From positions 1 through 64,000 of the forward strand of contig JBPXJS010000008.1 in the NCBI GenBank assembly GCA_051715425.1: a stretch of DNA of 64,000 nt, written 5' to 3'. Shown one piece after another: positions 43,081 through 51,867 of the stretch (position 1 is its first letter; every line of letters starts with the position of its first letter). Under the pieces are notes generated by a model. It saw nothing but the letters and a program-made list of their open reading frames with translations. It was not told the DNA's origin and did not search any database. Source of the DNA: JAJTFA01 sp051715425 (GTDB lineage: Bacteria > Bacteroidota > Bacteroidia > UKL13-3). Position numbers and translations under genes: made by a program.

Positions 43081-44813
43081 ATCAACCCACCCCCAATACC
43101 GATCAGGCCTCAACCCGCTCATTTGGTGCATTCAGAATAGCATTTGGCCTGTATATCCTTTTCATCATTTTTAAACTTTACCCTTTCAGGGATATCTATT
43201 TCGATCAGCTACCCGGAATAAACGAATACCGATTCCCTGTAAAATTATTTCTTGCCACCTGGGCAGTAAGTGCATTTATGCTCGCTGCCGGCTTACTCAC
43301 CAGGGTATTCAGCATTATTAATTATGTGCTTATTGTTATTGCCACTTCCCTGTTTTCCATTATCCATATTGGTAGTTTTAATGATGATATATTAAGAATA
43401 ATGGGATTAATGATGATTCTGTTGCCGGTATCATCCTCTTTCTCTTTAGATGCCCTGATGGCAAAAATGGCAGGCAAGGCAAGGCCTGAAATCACTTATA
43501 AAATAAACTACCAGCTTGTGCTTATTATATCATTGGGTGTAATTTATACGGGTTCTGCAGTTACCAAACTTTTTTCTCCATTATGGCAGGAAGGCCTGGG
43601 TTTATGGAAACCCTATGTAATTCCTTCGAAAAGGTGGCTCGACATTTCCATGTTGATGAATAACCTGACGATAATGAAATTCCTGAATTATGCCGTACTG
43701 GCCTGGGAGCTTATTTTTGTTTTTATCTTCTTTAAAAAAGGGTTCAGGTTATTTTTTGCCATTACTGGTATACTACTTCATGTTTTTATAGCCATGTTAT
43801 TTCCGTTCCCGCTTTATTGCCTGGGACCGTTAATCTGCTATATTCTGTTTATACCAGATAGTTTCTGGAACCGTCTATGCAAGTACTTCACACGAGATGC
43901 CACTTTTGATATTCATTATCATCCACAGTCGGCTTCTGCTGTGCGCTGGATGAATTTTCTGAAGGCATTTGATTACAGAAAAAAATTTACTTTCACCCCC
44001 GGAGTTGCCGGGTTTGAAATTCCCCTGTCGGGATTAAGTGGAGAGCCTGCCCTGCAATTATTATTAAAACAATACCTGCTGCTCCGGATTGCCTTATTTA
44101 TACGAAAAATAACCGCTATCAGACACAGGGTAAGCAACAGCTATCATACCTTAATAACTGATTTTATCCCTCGGGCAGAAGGTGGAAATGTTTTACCAAA
44201 CCCAGGCCGGCAAAAACTGTTTGTATCCTTTTGTGTGATGCTGATCAGTATCCAGATCGTTATACAGGTTTATGGGGTTTATTCGATGTTAAAGACAGCT
44301 TCTCAACCTGCCAAAATTAACTTCCTCACCCTTGATTCAAGACGCTATGATCTTTCGTTTCACCCGATCAATATGGTGCGAAACCTGTTTGGTATTAATA
44401 AACGGGGCCTGTTTCTGGATGCCAGTTCAACAGGTAAACTAAAGGTAATACGGATTGCCGAACTAAATCAGGGACAGGAAAAAATGCTCCCGCTGTATAA
44501 CGATAAGGGGTATTGCCAGTACCTGATCAGGGATTTTAACTGGACCCTTTTTGCCCACCACTATTTTCTTACCCCAGCAGGCATTAATGTCGAGTCTCTT
44601 AAAAAGTTTACTTCGTTCTGGATGAGAAGGGAAAACTTAAATCCCGACCAGACATCATTCAGAATATACAGCCGAACTTATACCATGCCGGCTGATTATG
44701 AGCCAGATTACCTGCGCAAAATGGAAGTTTTACCATGGTTAACTGAGGGACAGATTGACTGGAAAGACAGCAGTTTTTATTATACCCCTGCACTAAAAGA
44801 TACTGTGCAATAA
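43077..44813 (+). CDS. HTTM-like multipass membrane protein in the exosortase operon
   Basis: A 578-residue membrane protein. Residues about 15-310 contain some eight membrane segments with an HTTM/vitamin K-dependent gamma-carboxylase-like look: FRIAFGLYILFIIFKLYPFRDIYF, VLIVIATSLFSIIHIGSFNDDILRIMGLMMILLP, IYTGSAVTKLFSPLWQEGLG, ILLHVFIAMLFPFPLYCLGPLICYILF. One further segment near 382-400 precedes a soluble C-terminal domain of about 170 residues without recognised family. The ATGA overlap with the preceding gene makes it the fourth gene of the exosortase operon. A link to sorting is inferred from context alone. Confidence 0.72.
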   Translation: MNQPTPNTDQASTRSFGAFRIAFGLYILFIIFKLYPFRDIYFDQLPGINEYRFPVKLFLATWAVSAFMLAAGLLTRVFSIINYVLIVIATSLFSIIHIGSFNDDILRIMGLMMILLPVSSSFSLDALMAKMAGKARPEITYKINYQLVLIISLGVIYTGSAVTKLFSPLWQEGLGLWKPYVIPSKRWLDISMLMNNLTIMKFLNYAVLAWELIFVFIFFKKGFRLFFAITGILLHVFIAMLFPFPLYCLGPLICYILFIPDSFWNRLCKYFTRDATFDIHYHPQSASAVRWMNFLKAFDYRKKFTFTPGVAGFEIPLSGLSGEPALQLLLKQYLLLRIALFIRKITAIRHRVSNSYHTLITDFIPRAEGGNVLPNPGRQKLFVSFCVMLISIQIVIQVYGVYSMLKTASQPAKINFLTLDSRRYDLSFHPINMVRNLFGINKRGLFLDASSTGKLKVIRIAELNQGQEKMLPLYNDKGYCQYLIRDFNWTLFAHHYFLTPAGINVESLKKFTSFWMRRENLNPDQTSFRIYSRTYTMPADYEPDYLRKMEVLPWLTEGQIDWKDSSFYYTPALKDTVQ

Positions 44814-44847
44814 GGATTTACCCTTAAAAAAACTTCAAAAAAAATAC

Positions 44848-44876
44848 TTGTGGTAAGTAATTATTGCTTATAATTG
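44848..44876 (+). promoter_or_regulatory. Candidate promoter of rpsA
   Basis: TTG at 44848-44850, 18 bases, TATAATTG at 44869-44876 (one base off TAnnTTTG). Downstream, AAGGAG at 44894-44899 sits ten bases before the TTG start, an unusually good Shine-Dalgarno for this phylum. Confidence 0.45.
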
Positions 44877-44909
44877 CGGGCTTTTTTAAGCGAAAGGAGA
44901 ATTTAAAAC

Positions 44910-46715
44910 TTGACACAAGAAAACACAAACTTAACCCAAAACGCACCGGATTCCAGCTTTGACTGGAGCATGGACAAAGAAGGTTTCAGCCGTTATTCAG
45001 CTGAAGAAAAGGCCGGTCTTGAAAGCCTTTACGAAAACACCTTAAGCACTATTGCAGAAAAAGAAATCGTAAAAGGAACCGTAGTTGGTTTCACCGAGAA
45101 AGAAGTGGTATTAAACATTGGATTTAAATCTGACGGATTAATTGCCAGAACAGAATTTCGCGACATGCCTGATTTAAAAGCAGGAGATGTTGTTGAAGTG
45201 CTTCTTGAAAACAAAGAAGATCTGAACGGACAACTTGTTCTTTCGCGCAAAAAAGCGATCAGCGAGCGGGCCTGGGAAAACATTCTTAAAGCTCATGAAA
45301 GTGATGAGATTGTTAATGGTTACGTTAAAACCCGCACCAAAGGTGGTTTAGTGGTTGATGTAATGGGTATTGATACCTTCCTTCCGGGTTCACAAATTGA
45401 TACCAAACCTATTAAAGATTACGACATTTACGTTGGACAAACCATGCCATTTAAGGTGGTAAAGGTTAACCATGCATTTAAAAATGTGGTTATTTCACAT
45501 AAAGTGCTTATCGAAGAAGATATCGAAGCACAAAAATCTGATATCCTTTCTAAACTTGAAAAAGGTCAGGTATTGGAAGGAACCGTTAAAAACATGACTT
45601 CATTCGGTGTGTTCATCGATTTGGGTGGTGTTGACGGATTGCTGCACATTACTGATATTTCATGGGGACGTATTAACCACCCTGAAGAAGTATTAAAAAT
45701 GGATCAGAAGATCAATGTGGTGGTATTGGATTTTGATGATGAGAAAAAACGTATCAGCCTTGGCCTGAAACAGTTGAGCTCACATCCTTGGGACAGCATG
45801 GCTGAAACCCTTCAGGTTGGGGCCAAAGTAAAAGGCAAAATTGTAAATATTGCAGATTACGGTGCATTCCTGGAAATAGCTCCTGGTGTAGAAGGTTTAA
45901 TCCACGTATCAGAAATGAGCTGGAGCCAGCACCTGCGCAATCCACAGGACTTTATGAAACTTGGTGACGAAGTAGAAGCAGTTGTGCTTACTTTGGATAA
46001 AGACGAGCGTAAAATGTCACTGGGCATTAAACAATTACAGCCAGATCCTTGGGTATTGATCAATGAGAAATATCCTGTTGGTTCTAAACATAAAGGAGTT
46101 GTTCGCAATATGACCAACTACGGCTTGTTTGTTGAGCTGGAAGAAGGAGTTGACGGATTGGTACACGTAAGTGACCTGAGCTGGACCAAAAAGATTAAGC
46201 ACCCTGCTGAGTTTGTGAAAAAAGATCAGGAACTTGATGTAATCGTGCTGGAAGTTGATCTTGAAAACCGCAGATTAAGCTTAGGACATAAACAACTGGA
46301 CGAAAATCCTTGGGATACTTTTGAAACCATCTTCACTGTTGGTTCAACCCACGAAGGTACCGTTCTTAAAGTGGAAGAGAAGAGTGCGACAATTGCACTT
46401 CCTTACGGTGTAGAAGGTTATGCTCCTATCAAACAATTGCAGAAGGAAGACAAGAAAACTGCAAAAGAAGACGAAGTATTACAATTTAAAGTTACTGAGT
46501 TCAACAAAGAGAACAAACGTATTGTAGTATCTCATACTTCTGTTTGGAGAGGCGATGTGGAAGAGAAAAAAGCCACTGACGATAAGAAAAAAGAAGGTGA
46601 AAGAGAGAAAGCTTCTAAAGCAGCTAAGAAACTGAACGACTCAAATGAAAAATCAACATTTGCAGATGTAGAAGGATTGGCCGCATTAAAAGCCCAACTG
46701 GAAAAGAAAGACTAA
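44910..46715 (+). CDS. rpsA: 30S ribosomal protein S1
   Basis: A 601-residue S1 with TTG start at 44910 preceded by AAGGAG. Six S1/OB domains are visible at about 55-115, 135-200, 220-290, 305-375, 390-460 and 475-545, each with the GTVxxxTxxGxFVxLxxGVDGLxHxSDxSW-type core (for instance GTVKNMTSFGVFIDLGG, GLLHITDISW; GLIHVSEMSWSQ; GLVHVSDLSWTK). S1 binds mRNA and helps start translation. A charged Lys/Glu-rich tail (about 550-601) follows. A strong terminator ends the gene. Confidence 0.97.
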   Translation: MTQENTNLTQNAPDSSFDWSMDKEGFSRYSAEEKAGLESLYENTLSTIAEKEIVKGTVVGFTEKEVVLNIGFKSDGLIARTEFRDMPDLKAGDVVEVLLENKEDLNGQLVLSRKKAISERAWENILKAHESDEIVNGYVKTRTKGGLVVDVMGIDTFLPGSQIDTKPIKDYDIYVGQTMPFKVVKVNHAFKNVVISHKVLIEEDIEAQKSDILSKLEKGQVLEGTVKNMTSFGVFIDLGGVDGLLHITDISWGRINHPEEVLKMDQKINVVVLDFDDEKKRISLGLKQLSSHPWDSMAETLQVGAKVKGKIVNIADYGAFLEIAPGVEGLIHVSEMSWSQHLRNPQDFMKLGDEVEAVVLTLDKDERKMSLGIKQLQPDPWVLINEKYPVGSKHKGVVRNMTNYGLFVELEEGVDGLVHVSDLSWTKKIKHPAEFVKKDQELDVIVLEVDLENRRLSLGHKQLDENPWDTFETIFTVGSTHEGTVLKVEEKSATIALPYGVEGYAPIKQLQKEDKKTAKEDEVLQFKVTEFNKENKRIVVSHTSVWRGDVEEKKATDDKKKEGEREKASKAAKKLNDSNEKSTFADVEGLAALKAQLEKKD

Positions 46716-46730
46716 TTTCTATTAGTACCT

Positions 46731-46764
46731 AAAAAAAACCCGGCACATGGCCGGGTTTTTTTTT
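46731..46764 (+). terminator. Intrinsic terminator of rpsA
   Basis: AAAAAAAACCCGGC-CACATG-GCCGGGTTTTTTTTT: a GC-rich stem with long A and T flanks. Confidence 0.92.
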
Positions 46765-46776
46765 GAATAAATTGGT

Positions 46777-46784
46777 TAAGTTTG
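46777..46784 (+). promoter_or_regulatory. -7 box of the EVE gene
   Basis: TAAGTTTG fits TAnnTTTG and ends 20 bases before the ATG at 46805. No -33 element at the proper distance is clear. Confidence 0.35.
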
Positions 46785-46804
46785 ACAAGAATAATTCTCT
46801 ATGT

Positions 46805-47215
46805 ATGAACTATTGGTTAGTTAAATCAGAGCCCTTCAAATACAGTTGGGAACAGTTTGAAAAAGACAAAAAAACAGTTTGGGATGGTGTGCGCAACTTT
46901 GCAGCCAGAAACAACCTGCGTGCCATGAAAAAAGGCGATCTGGTATTTTGGTACCATAGCAATGAGGGAAAAGAAATTGTAGGCATGGCACAGGTGGTAA
47001 AAGAGTTTTACCCCGACCCTACCGCAACGGATGGAGACTGGAGTGTGGTGGAACTTAAGCCTTTTAAGAAGCTGAAAAAGCCAGTAACACTGGAACAAAT
47101 AAAAGCAGATAAACGCCTGGCCAATATGGATTTGGTAAGGCTTAGCCGCTTAAGTGTTGGTGCTGTTAAGCAGGCAGAATTTGATCTGATTCTGAGTTTT
47201 GCAGAAACCAAATAA
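46805..47215 (+). CDS. EVE domain protein
   Basis: A 136-residue protein composed of one EVE domain: NYWLVKSEPFKYSWEQFEKD, VWDGVRNFAARNNLRAMKKGDLVFWYHSN, IVGMAQVVKEFYPDP, WSVVELKPFKKL and LVRLSRLSVGAV. EVE is a PUA-like fold that reads modified bases in nucleic acids and is often a defence or RNA-binding module. The ATG at 46805 is chosen; the longer frame starts in the rpsA terminator. It stands alone between the terminator and the pyr leader. The ligand is unknown. Confidence 0.93.
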   Translation: MNYWLVKSEPFKYSWEQFEKDKKTVWDGVRNFAARNNLRAMKKGDLVFWYHSNEGKEIVGMAQVVKEFYPDPTATDGDWSVVELKPFKKLKKPVTLEQIKADKRLANMDLVRLSRLSVGAVKQAEFDLILSFAETK

Positions 47216-47235
47216 GGAGTAGGAAATTACGTTAT

Positions 47236-47436
47236 GTGGAGTTGGATAGAAAATGGGCAATAAACAATCTAAGTAAACAACCCATTACCAAGCTGGCCAG
47301 GGTGCTCACTCATAGAAAATGGGCAATAAACAATCTAAGTAAACAACCTATTGAATCATTTTGTAGATTTGTGCCTGATCCGGAAGTTACTACCTTATCC
47401 GGAAAGATCATAAGGAATACATTAGAAGCTGTTTAA
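47236..47436 (+). CDS. Small hypothetical ORF with a 41-base in-frame repeat
   Basis: A 66-residue frame beginning with GTG. A 41-base sequence occurs twice, at 47246 and 47312, exactly 66 bases apart, so the peptide RKWAINNLSKQPI is repeated in frame. No family, signal peptide or membrane segment is seen. The next small frame (47464-47613) is in the same frame and separated by one TAA and nine codons, so the two could be a single broken gene. It could also be leader DNA of the pyr operon rather than a gene. Confidence 0.35.
   Translation: MELDRKWAINNLSKQPITKLARVLTHRKWAINNLSKQPIESFCRFVPDPEVTTLSGKIIRNTLEAV
47246..47352 (+). repeat. 41-base direct repeat, two copies
   Basis: ATAGAAAATGGGCAATAAAC followed by AATCTAAGTAAACAACC(C/T)ATT at 47246 and again at 47312; the two copies differ at one or two bases. 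The period is 66 bases, a multiple of three. Confidence 0.9.
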
Positions 47437-47463
47437 ACCATAATTACCGGAATTAAAAAGCAA

Positions 47464-47613
47464 ATGCCAGACCCTAAAACCACTGAATACCTGATCAATC
47501 CGATCTTATCGGGCATGAGTCAAAAAGTAAAAATGGCAATTGATGTGGTTCCTACAAAAAAAAATAGTACAATTGAAAGGGTTCATTTAAACGAATCGCC
47601 CCACCATAAATGA
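47464..47613 (+). CDS. Small ORF overlapping the pyrR start
   Basis: A 49-codon frame (MPDPKTTEYLINPILSGM..., ending NESPHHK) whose TGA overlaps the pyrR ATG as ATGA. It contains a small hairpin CCGAT-CTT-ATCGG at 47500-47512. The overlap would couple translation to pyrR. It is below normal length limits, and its coding status rests on the overlap and frame alone. No homologue was recognised. Confidence 0.4.
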   Translation: MPDPKTTEYLINPILSGMSQKVKMAIDVVPTKKNSTIERVHLNESPHHK

Positions 47614-48152
47614 GTTCAAAGGTTATTCTTGAAAAGAAGCAATTTGACATAACCATAGACAGGTTGTGTATTGAATTAATTGAGAAACACGGAGATTTTG
47701 CAGAAACAGCCATTATTGGTCTGCAGCCCCGTGGCACTTCTTTATCCAGACGCATATACGATCGTTTAACACAGCTCCTAAAGAAAACCAATATTCTTTA
47801 TGGAGAGCTTGATATTGCTTTTTACCGTGATGATTACAGGAGAGGTAATGAGCAGATCGTACCCAGTGCGATGAAGATTAACTTTACTGTAGAAGACAAA
47901 AACATTATCCTGATAGATGACGTATTGTATACCGGCCGCACCATACGCTCGGCACTGGATGCCTTAACCGACTTTGGCCGTCCGCGTAAGGTAGAGTTGC
48001 TGGTGCTGGTAGACAGGCGTTACAGCCGCCATTTACCTATACAGCCCGACTATACAGGCATTGCGGTAGATACCAGAGCCAATGATAAGGTAAAGGTAGA
48101 ATGGAAAGAACATACCAAACAAGATGTAGTGCATATCATCACACAAAACTGA
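47610..48152 (+). CDS. pyrR: Bifunctional pyrimidine regulator/uracil phosphoribosyltransferase PyrR
   Basis: A 180-residue type I phosphoribosyltransferase. The PRPP-binding motif is NIILIDDVLYTGRTIRSAL, with the family-specific IIGLQPRGTSLSRRIYDRL at the N-terminus and LLVLVDRRYSRHLPIQPDYTGIAV towards the C-terminus. In other bacteria PyrR binds pyr mRNA and causes attenuation in response to UMP; no textbook anti-antiterminator could be confirmed in the leader here. It is ten bases upstream of pyrB. Confidence 0.95.
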   Translation: MSSKVILEKKQFDITIDRLCIELIEKHGDFAETAIIGLQPRGTSLSRRIYDRLTQLLKKTNILYGELDIAFYRDDYRRGNEQIVPSAMKINFTVEDKNIILIDDVLYTGRTIRSALDALTDFGRPRKVELLVLVDRRYSRHLPIQPDYTGIAVDTRANDKVKVEWKEHTKQDVVHIITQN

Positions 48153-48162
48153 AATACACTGA

Positions 48163-49089
48163 ATGAAAAAGTTTTCACAAAAACACCTGCTCGGAATTAA
48201 AGATCTTACACGCGAAGACATTGAGCTGGTTTTTGAAACAGCAGATAACTTTAAAGCCATTATCAACAGGCCAATCAAAAAAGTGCCTTCACTAAGGGAT
48301 GTAACCATTGCCAATATCTTTTTTGAAAACTCCACCCGTACACGTATTTCATTTGAACTGGCTCAAAAACGCCTGAGTGCAGATACCATTAACTTTTCAG
48401 CCTCCTCCTCCTCCGTTTCAAAAGGCGAAACGCTGGTTGATACGGTAAAGAATATCCTCTCCATGAAAGTGGATATGGTGGTGATGCGCCACCCCGCCCC
48501 CGGGGCCTGCGTTTTTCTTTCTAAACACATCAACGCGCAGATTATAAATGCCGGAGACGGAACCCACGAACACCCAACCCAGGCATTACTTGATGCCTAC
48601 TCTATCAGGGAAAAACTTGGAAGTGTAAAAGGTAAAAAAGTGGTGATTGTTGGAGATATTACCCACTCCCGTGTGGCCTTATCAAATATATTTTGCCTGC
48701 AAAAGCTGGGAGCTGAAGTAATGGTTTGCGGGCCCACCACACTAATTCCCAAGCATATCCAATCTCTGGGAGTAAAAGTGGAACATAACCTGATGAAAGC
48801 CCTGAACTGGTGTGATGTGGCCAATATGCTGCGGATACAGCTGGAGCGACAGGAAATCAAATATTTTCCTTCCCTTAGAGAATATTCCATGTTGTTTGGG
48901 CTGGATAAAGAGCGACTTGAAAAACTGAACAAGGAAATCGTGATTATGCACCCAGGACCCATTAACCGTGGAGTAGAAATTACCAGTGATGTAGCCGACA
49001 GCAAACACAGCATTATACTTGATCAGGTAGAAAATGGTGTAGCTACACGTATGGCTGTGATGTACCTGCTGGCTGGTCAGCAAGGGTAA
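48163..49089 (+). CDS. pyrB: Aspartate carbamoyltransferase catalytic subunit
   Basis: A 308-residue transcarbamylase that joins carbamoyl phosphate and aspartate in pyrimidine synthesis. The carbamoyl-phosphate motif is FENSTRTRISFELA; HPTQALLDAYSI, VVIVGDITHSRVALSN and IMHPGPINRGVEI mark the aspartate side. No regulatory pyrI gene follows. It lies ten bases after pyrR in the same operon. Confidence 0.97.
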   Translation: MKKFSQKHLLGIKDLTREDIELVFETADNFKAIINRPIKKVPSLRDVTIANIFFENSTRTRISFELAQKRLSADTINFSASSSSVSKGETLVDTVKNILSMKVDMVVMRHPAPGACVFLSKHINAQIINAGDGTHEHPTQALLDAYSIREKLGSVKGKKVVIVGDITHSRVALSNIFCLQKLGAEVMVCGPTTLIPKHIQSLGVKVEHNLMKALNWCDVANMLRIQLERQEIKYFPSLREYSMLFGLDKERLEKLNKEIVIMHPGPINRGVEITSDVADSKHSIILDQVENGVATRMAVMYLLAGQQG

Positions 49090-49101
49090 ATTCTATAAAA
49101 A

Positions 49102-50583
49102 ATGGGGAATCCATTTCCATTGCCAAATCAATTAACCGGTAAATGGTGGCCGCTTATTCTCGTATTGTTTTTTATTGCTATTCAGGTTCCCTTTCTTCAA
49201 AGCGATCCCGATATATTGTTTACCGATGGCCGTGGGGCCAATACGGATGAAGGTTTAAACACCTGCCAGATAAGAAACTTTGTGCACCAGGGTGTTTTAA
49301 CACTTGATAAATCGGATAACCTGATTAAAACACCTTTTTTTAGTTTGTTGCTGCTGTTGCCATTTAAATTATTTGGAACAAGCCTGCTGGTGGCACGCCT
49401 CACCGTATTGCTGTTTGTATCTGTGGTATTTTATTTCCTGCTGGCTAAAAAAAATATACAACCAGCGTCAGGCTTTATTTTTCTAAGCATCATCACCGGA
49501 TTTTATTTATTCCATTATTCCCATTATAGCCTGGCCGAGATGGTAAGTACAGGCTGGATTGTTGCAGGCTTGAGTTTGTTTATACGCTGTTTGCAAAAAG
49601 AAAAGGGTGTAAAAAACATGGTATTGGCGGCTACTGCCATTTCATTTGCCTGGCTAACCAAAATACAATTTGTATATGTGGTAGCTATTATTCCCCTTGC
49701 GCTTGTTGTATTTATGCTTTTTAAAAAGGTAGCTTTCAAAAGAGGGTTAATGCTACTTGCTTATGCTTCCGGAACAACCCTGTTTTGGTTTCTGCTGTTT
49801 TATGTTGCCTGGTATTACCCCAACAACCACTTTTTTGATTATGTGATGCAAAACCAAACAGCCGACCGTTTTGCCATACCTGCTGACATGCTGGCAAGAA
49901 GTCGTTTCAATTTCGAAATGTTCTTTCACTCTCCCCTGCTTATAGGTTTCAGCCTCCTTTTTTATACTTCATTTCTTACAGGCATATTTTTAATACTGCA
50001 GAGAAAACGGTTCCAATACTCTTTATGGTTTGTTCTTTTATGCATCTGGATTGGGGTTGAATTGCATAAACTACCGATGATATACCTGCCCGGCCGTTAC
50101 CTGATCAGTTTGCTTTTTGCTATGGGTATGTTGATTTTTATAACCGGACACGAACTGGTGCAAACTCTGGTAACAGGTAATGCCGGCAATATCCTGAAAC
50201 GCGCTGTTCTGGCTCTGGTGGTGGTAAATACAGGAATCAATGCCTACCAATACTACCGCTCTTTCCATACACGCACGTTTGCCATAAAAGAGATCAACCA
50301 ATACCTTTCTTCTTATGAATACGGAAACAGGCCTGTTCTCGGGGCCTGGGCACCTTCCCTTACATGGGATACAAAGGCGTTGACCTACCCTGTATGGAAC
50401 CATTACTTCAATGATTCGGCCATACTTGTTGTTCATCATCCAAGGGTTATTGTTTCCGAAACCGATGAAGCAGATTCTGAACAAGCCTACTCCTCTCATG
50501 GAATTGACCTTGCATCCGTTGCAGACTCTGTGCGTATCATAAAAGTGAATCATTGGGAACTGAAAGTATATTGGTTACCATAA
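49102..50583 (+). CDS. GT-C type membrane glycosyltransferase, ArnT/GT39-like
   Basis: A 493-residue membrane protein with about ten hydrophobic segments. An Asp/Glu-containing first outside loop (TDGRGANTDEGLNTCQIRNFVHQG) and the following FKLFGTSLLVARLTVLLF are typical of lipid-linked-sugar transferases of the GT-C fold. The C-terminal 100 residues are mostly soluble. It follows pyrB by 12 bases, but a biochemical link to pyrimidine synthesis is doubtful. Donor and acceptor are unknown. Confidence 0.8.
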   Translation: MGNPFPLPNQLTGKWWPLILVLFFIAIQVPFLQSDPDILFTDGRGANTDEGLNTCQIRNFVHQGVLTLDKSDNLIKTPFFSLLLLLPFKLFGTSLLVARLTVLLFVSVVFYFLLAKKNIQPASGFIFLSIITGFYLFHYSHYSLAEMVSTGWIVAGLSLFIRCLQKEKGVKNMVLAATAISFAWLTKIQFVYVVAIIPLALVVFMLFKKVAFKRGLMLLAYASGTTLFWFLLFYVAWYYPNNHFFDYVMQNQTADRFAIPADMLARSRFNFEMFFHSPLLIGFSLLFYTSFLTGIFLILQRKRFQYSLWFVLLCIWIGVELHKLPMIYLPGRYLISLLFAMGMLIFITGHELVQTLVTGNAGNILKRAVLALVVVNTGINAYQYYRSFHTRTFAIKEINQYLSSYEYGNRPVLGAWAPSLTWDTKALTYPVWNHYFNDSAILVVHHPRVIVSETDEADSEQAYSSHGIDLASVADSVRIIKVNHWELKVYWLP

Positions 50584-50602
50584 AGTTTATTATTTTCGAC
50601 AC

Positions 50603-51613
50603 ATGAATTCCAGTAAAGAAATTGTGGTAAGTGGCATACGCCCAACAGGCAACCTGCACCTGGGTAATTATATGGGTGCGGTAAAAAACTTCATTAAAAT
50701 GCAGCATGAGTATCAATGCTACTTTTTTATTGCCGATTTTCACTCCTTAACCACACATCCAAATCCAAAAGACCTGCATCAAAATGTAAAAACGGTGCTG
50801 GCAGAATACCTGGCATGCGGGCTCGATCCGGAGGTTTGTGCCTTGTATATCCAAAGCGACCTGAGCGAAATTCCCGAGTTATATATGATGCTGAATATGC
50901 ATGCCTATAAAGGCGAACTGGAGCGGGTGGCATCATTTAAAGAAAAGGCAAGAACACAACCAGACAATATCAATGCAGGGCTGCTAACCTACCCTGTGCT
51001 GATGGCTGCTGATATTATTGTTCATAAAGCTTTAAAAGTACCGGTAGGTAAAGATCAAGAGCAACACCTGGAAATGGCACGCACTTTTGGAAACCGCTTT
51101 AACCGCATTTACGGATGCGATATTTTTCCTGAGCCACGCGCCTTTAATTATGGCACCGAATTGGTGAAAATTCCCGGTTTACAGGGAGGAGGTAAAATGA
51201 GCAAAAGCGATGGAGATAGCAATGTGATTAACCTTTCTGACACAGCCGAGGTAATCAGAAAAAAAATAAGCCGTGCGGTAACCGATACGGGGCCAACAGA
51301 ACCAAACTCAGTACCTACACAACCTGTACAAAATTTATTTGATCTGATGAAAACGGTATCAACAGCAGATACCCTTGCCCATTTTACCACAGCCTATGCC
51401 AATTGCAGCATCAGGTATGGTGATTTAAAAAAGCAACTGGCGGAAGATATGGTGGCTTTTATTTCTCCGATAAGCGAAAAGATTGAAGCCATCAAAAATG
51501 ATGATGCCCTGCTTGCAAGAGTAGCCAAAACCGGAGCTGAAAAGGCAAAGGCCAGTGCTGCGGCAACATTAGCCGAGGTAAGAGAGGCAATTGGGTTTAA
51601 GAAGTTTTATTAA
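50603..51613 (+). CDS. trpS: Tryptophanyl-tRNA synthetase
   Basis: A 336-residue class I synthetase. The HIGH-like motif is GIRPTGNLHLGNYMGAVKN at residue 10-28, and GGKMSKSDGDSNVINL carries the KMSKS loop. MLNMHAYKGELERVASFKEKA and YPVLMAADIIVHKALKVPVGKDQEQHLEMAR are conserved TrpRS segments. A TATTTTCG -7-like box lies just before the ATG. Confidence 0.97.
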   Translation: MNSSKEIVVSGIRPTGNLHLGNYMGAVKNFIKMQHEYQCYFFIADFHSLTTHPNPKDLHQNVKTVLAEYLACGLDPEVCALYIQSDLSEIPELYMMLNMHAYKGELERVASFKEKARTQPDNINAGLLTYPVLMAADIIVHKALKVPVGKDQEQHLEMARTFGNRFNRIYGCDIFPEPRAFNYGTELVKIPGLQGGGKMSKSDGDSNVINLSDTAEVIRKKISRAVTDTGPTEPNSVPTQPVQNLFDLMKTVSTADTLAHFTTAYANCSIRYGDLKKQLAEDMVAFISPISEKIEAIKNDDALLARVAKTGAEKAKASAAATLAEVREAIGFKKFY

Positions 51614-51639
51614 TACCCGAAACTTGTTTAGGTACTTCC

Positions 51640-51732
51640 CTAATAACCATAGCATATGGTACAACAGTAAATAATAATTGCAATCAAGCCGAACAAAATG
51701 GCCATGGTAAGCAAGATGTCTGTTTTTTTCAT
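51640..51732 (-). CDS. Candidate 30-residue single-TM protein
   Basis: A 30-codon minus-strand frame, ATG at 51730-51732: MKKTDILLTMAILFGLIAII then IYCCTICYGY. It has a basic start, one membrane segment and three cysteines close to the C-terminus. It sits in an otherwise gene-free stretch downstream of trpS, in antisense orientation. Coding status is a guess from its protein-like composition and lone ATG. Confidence 0.4.
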   Translation of the reverse strand: MKKTDILLTMAILFGLIAIIIYCCTICYGY

Positions 51733-51867
51733 GGGTAAGTAAATGTTTAGGGTAATATAGTTTCACTGCAACAGGAGCAAAATCAGGCCCGGATATCTGT
51801 TATTTTTTCCCAACTAGTCTATAATAAGTTCAAAAAAAAGTTACTAACTTCTTCCTGATAAAAAGAA

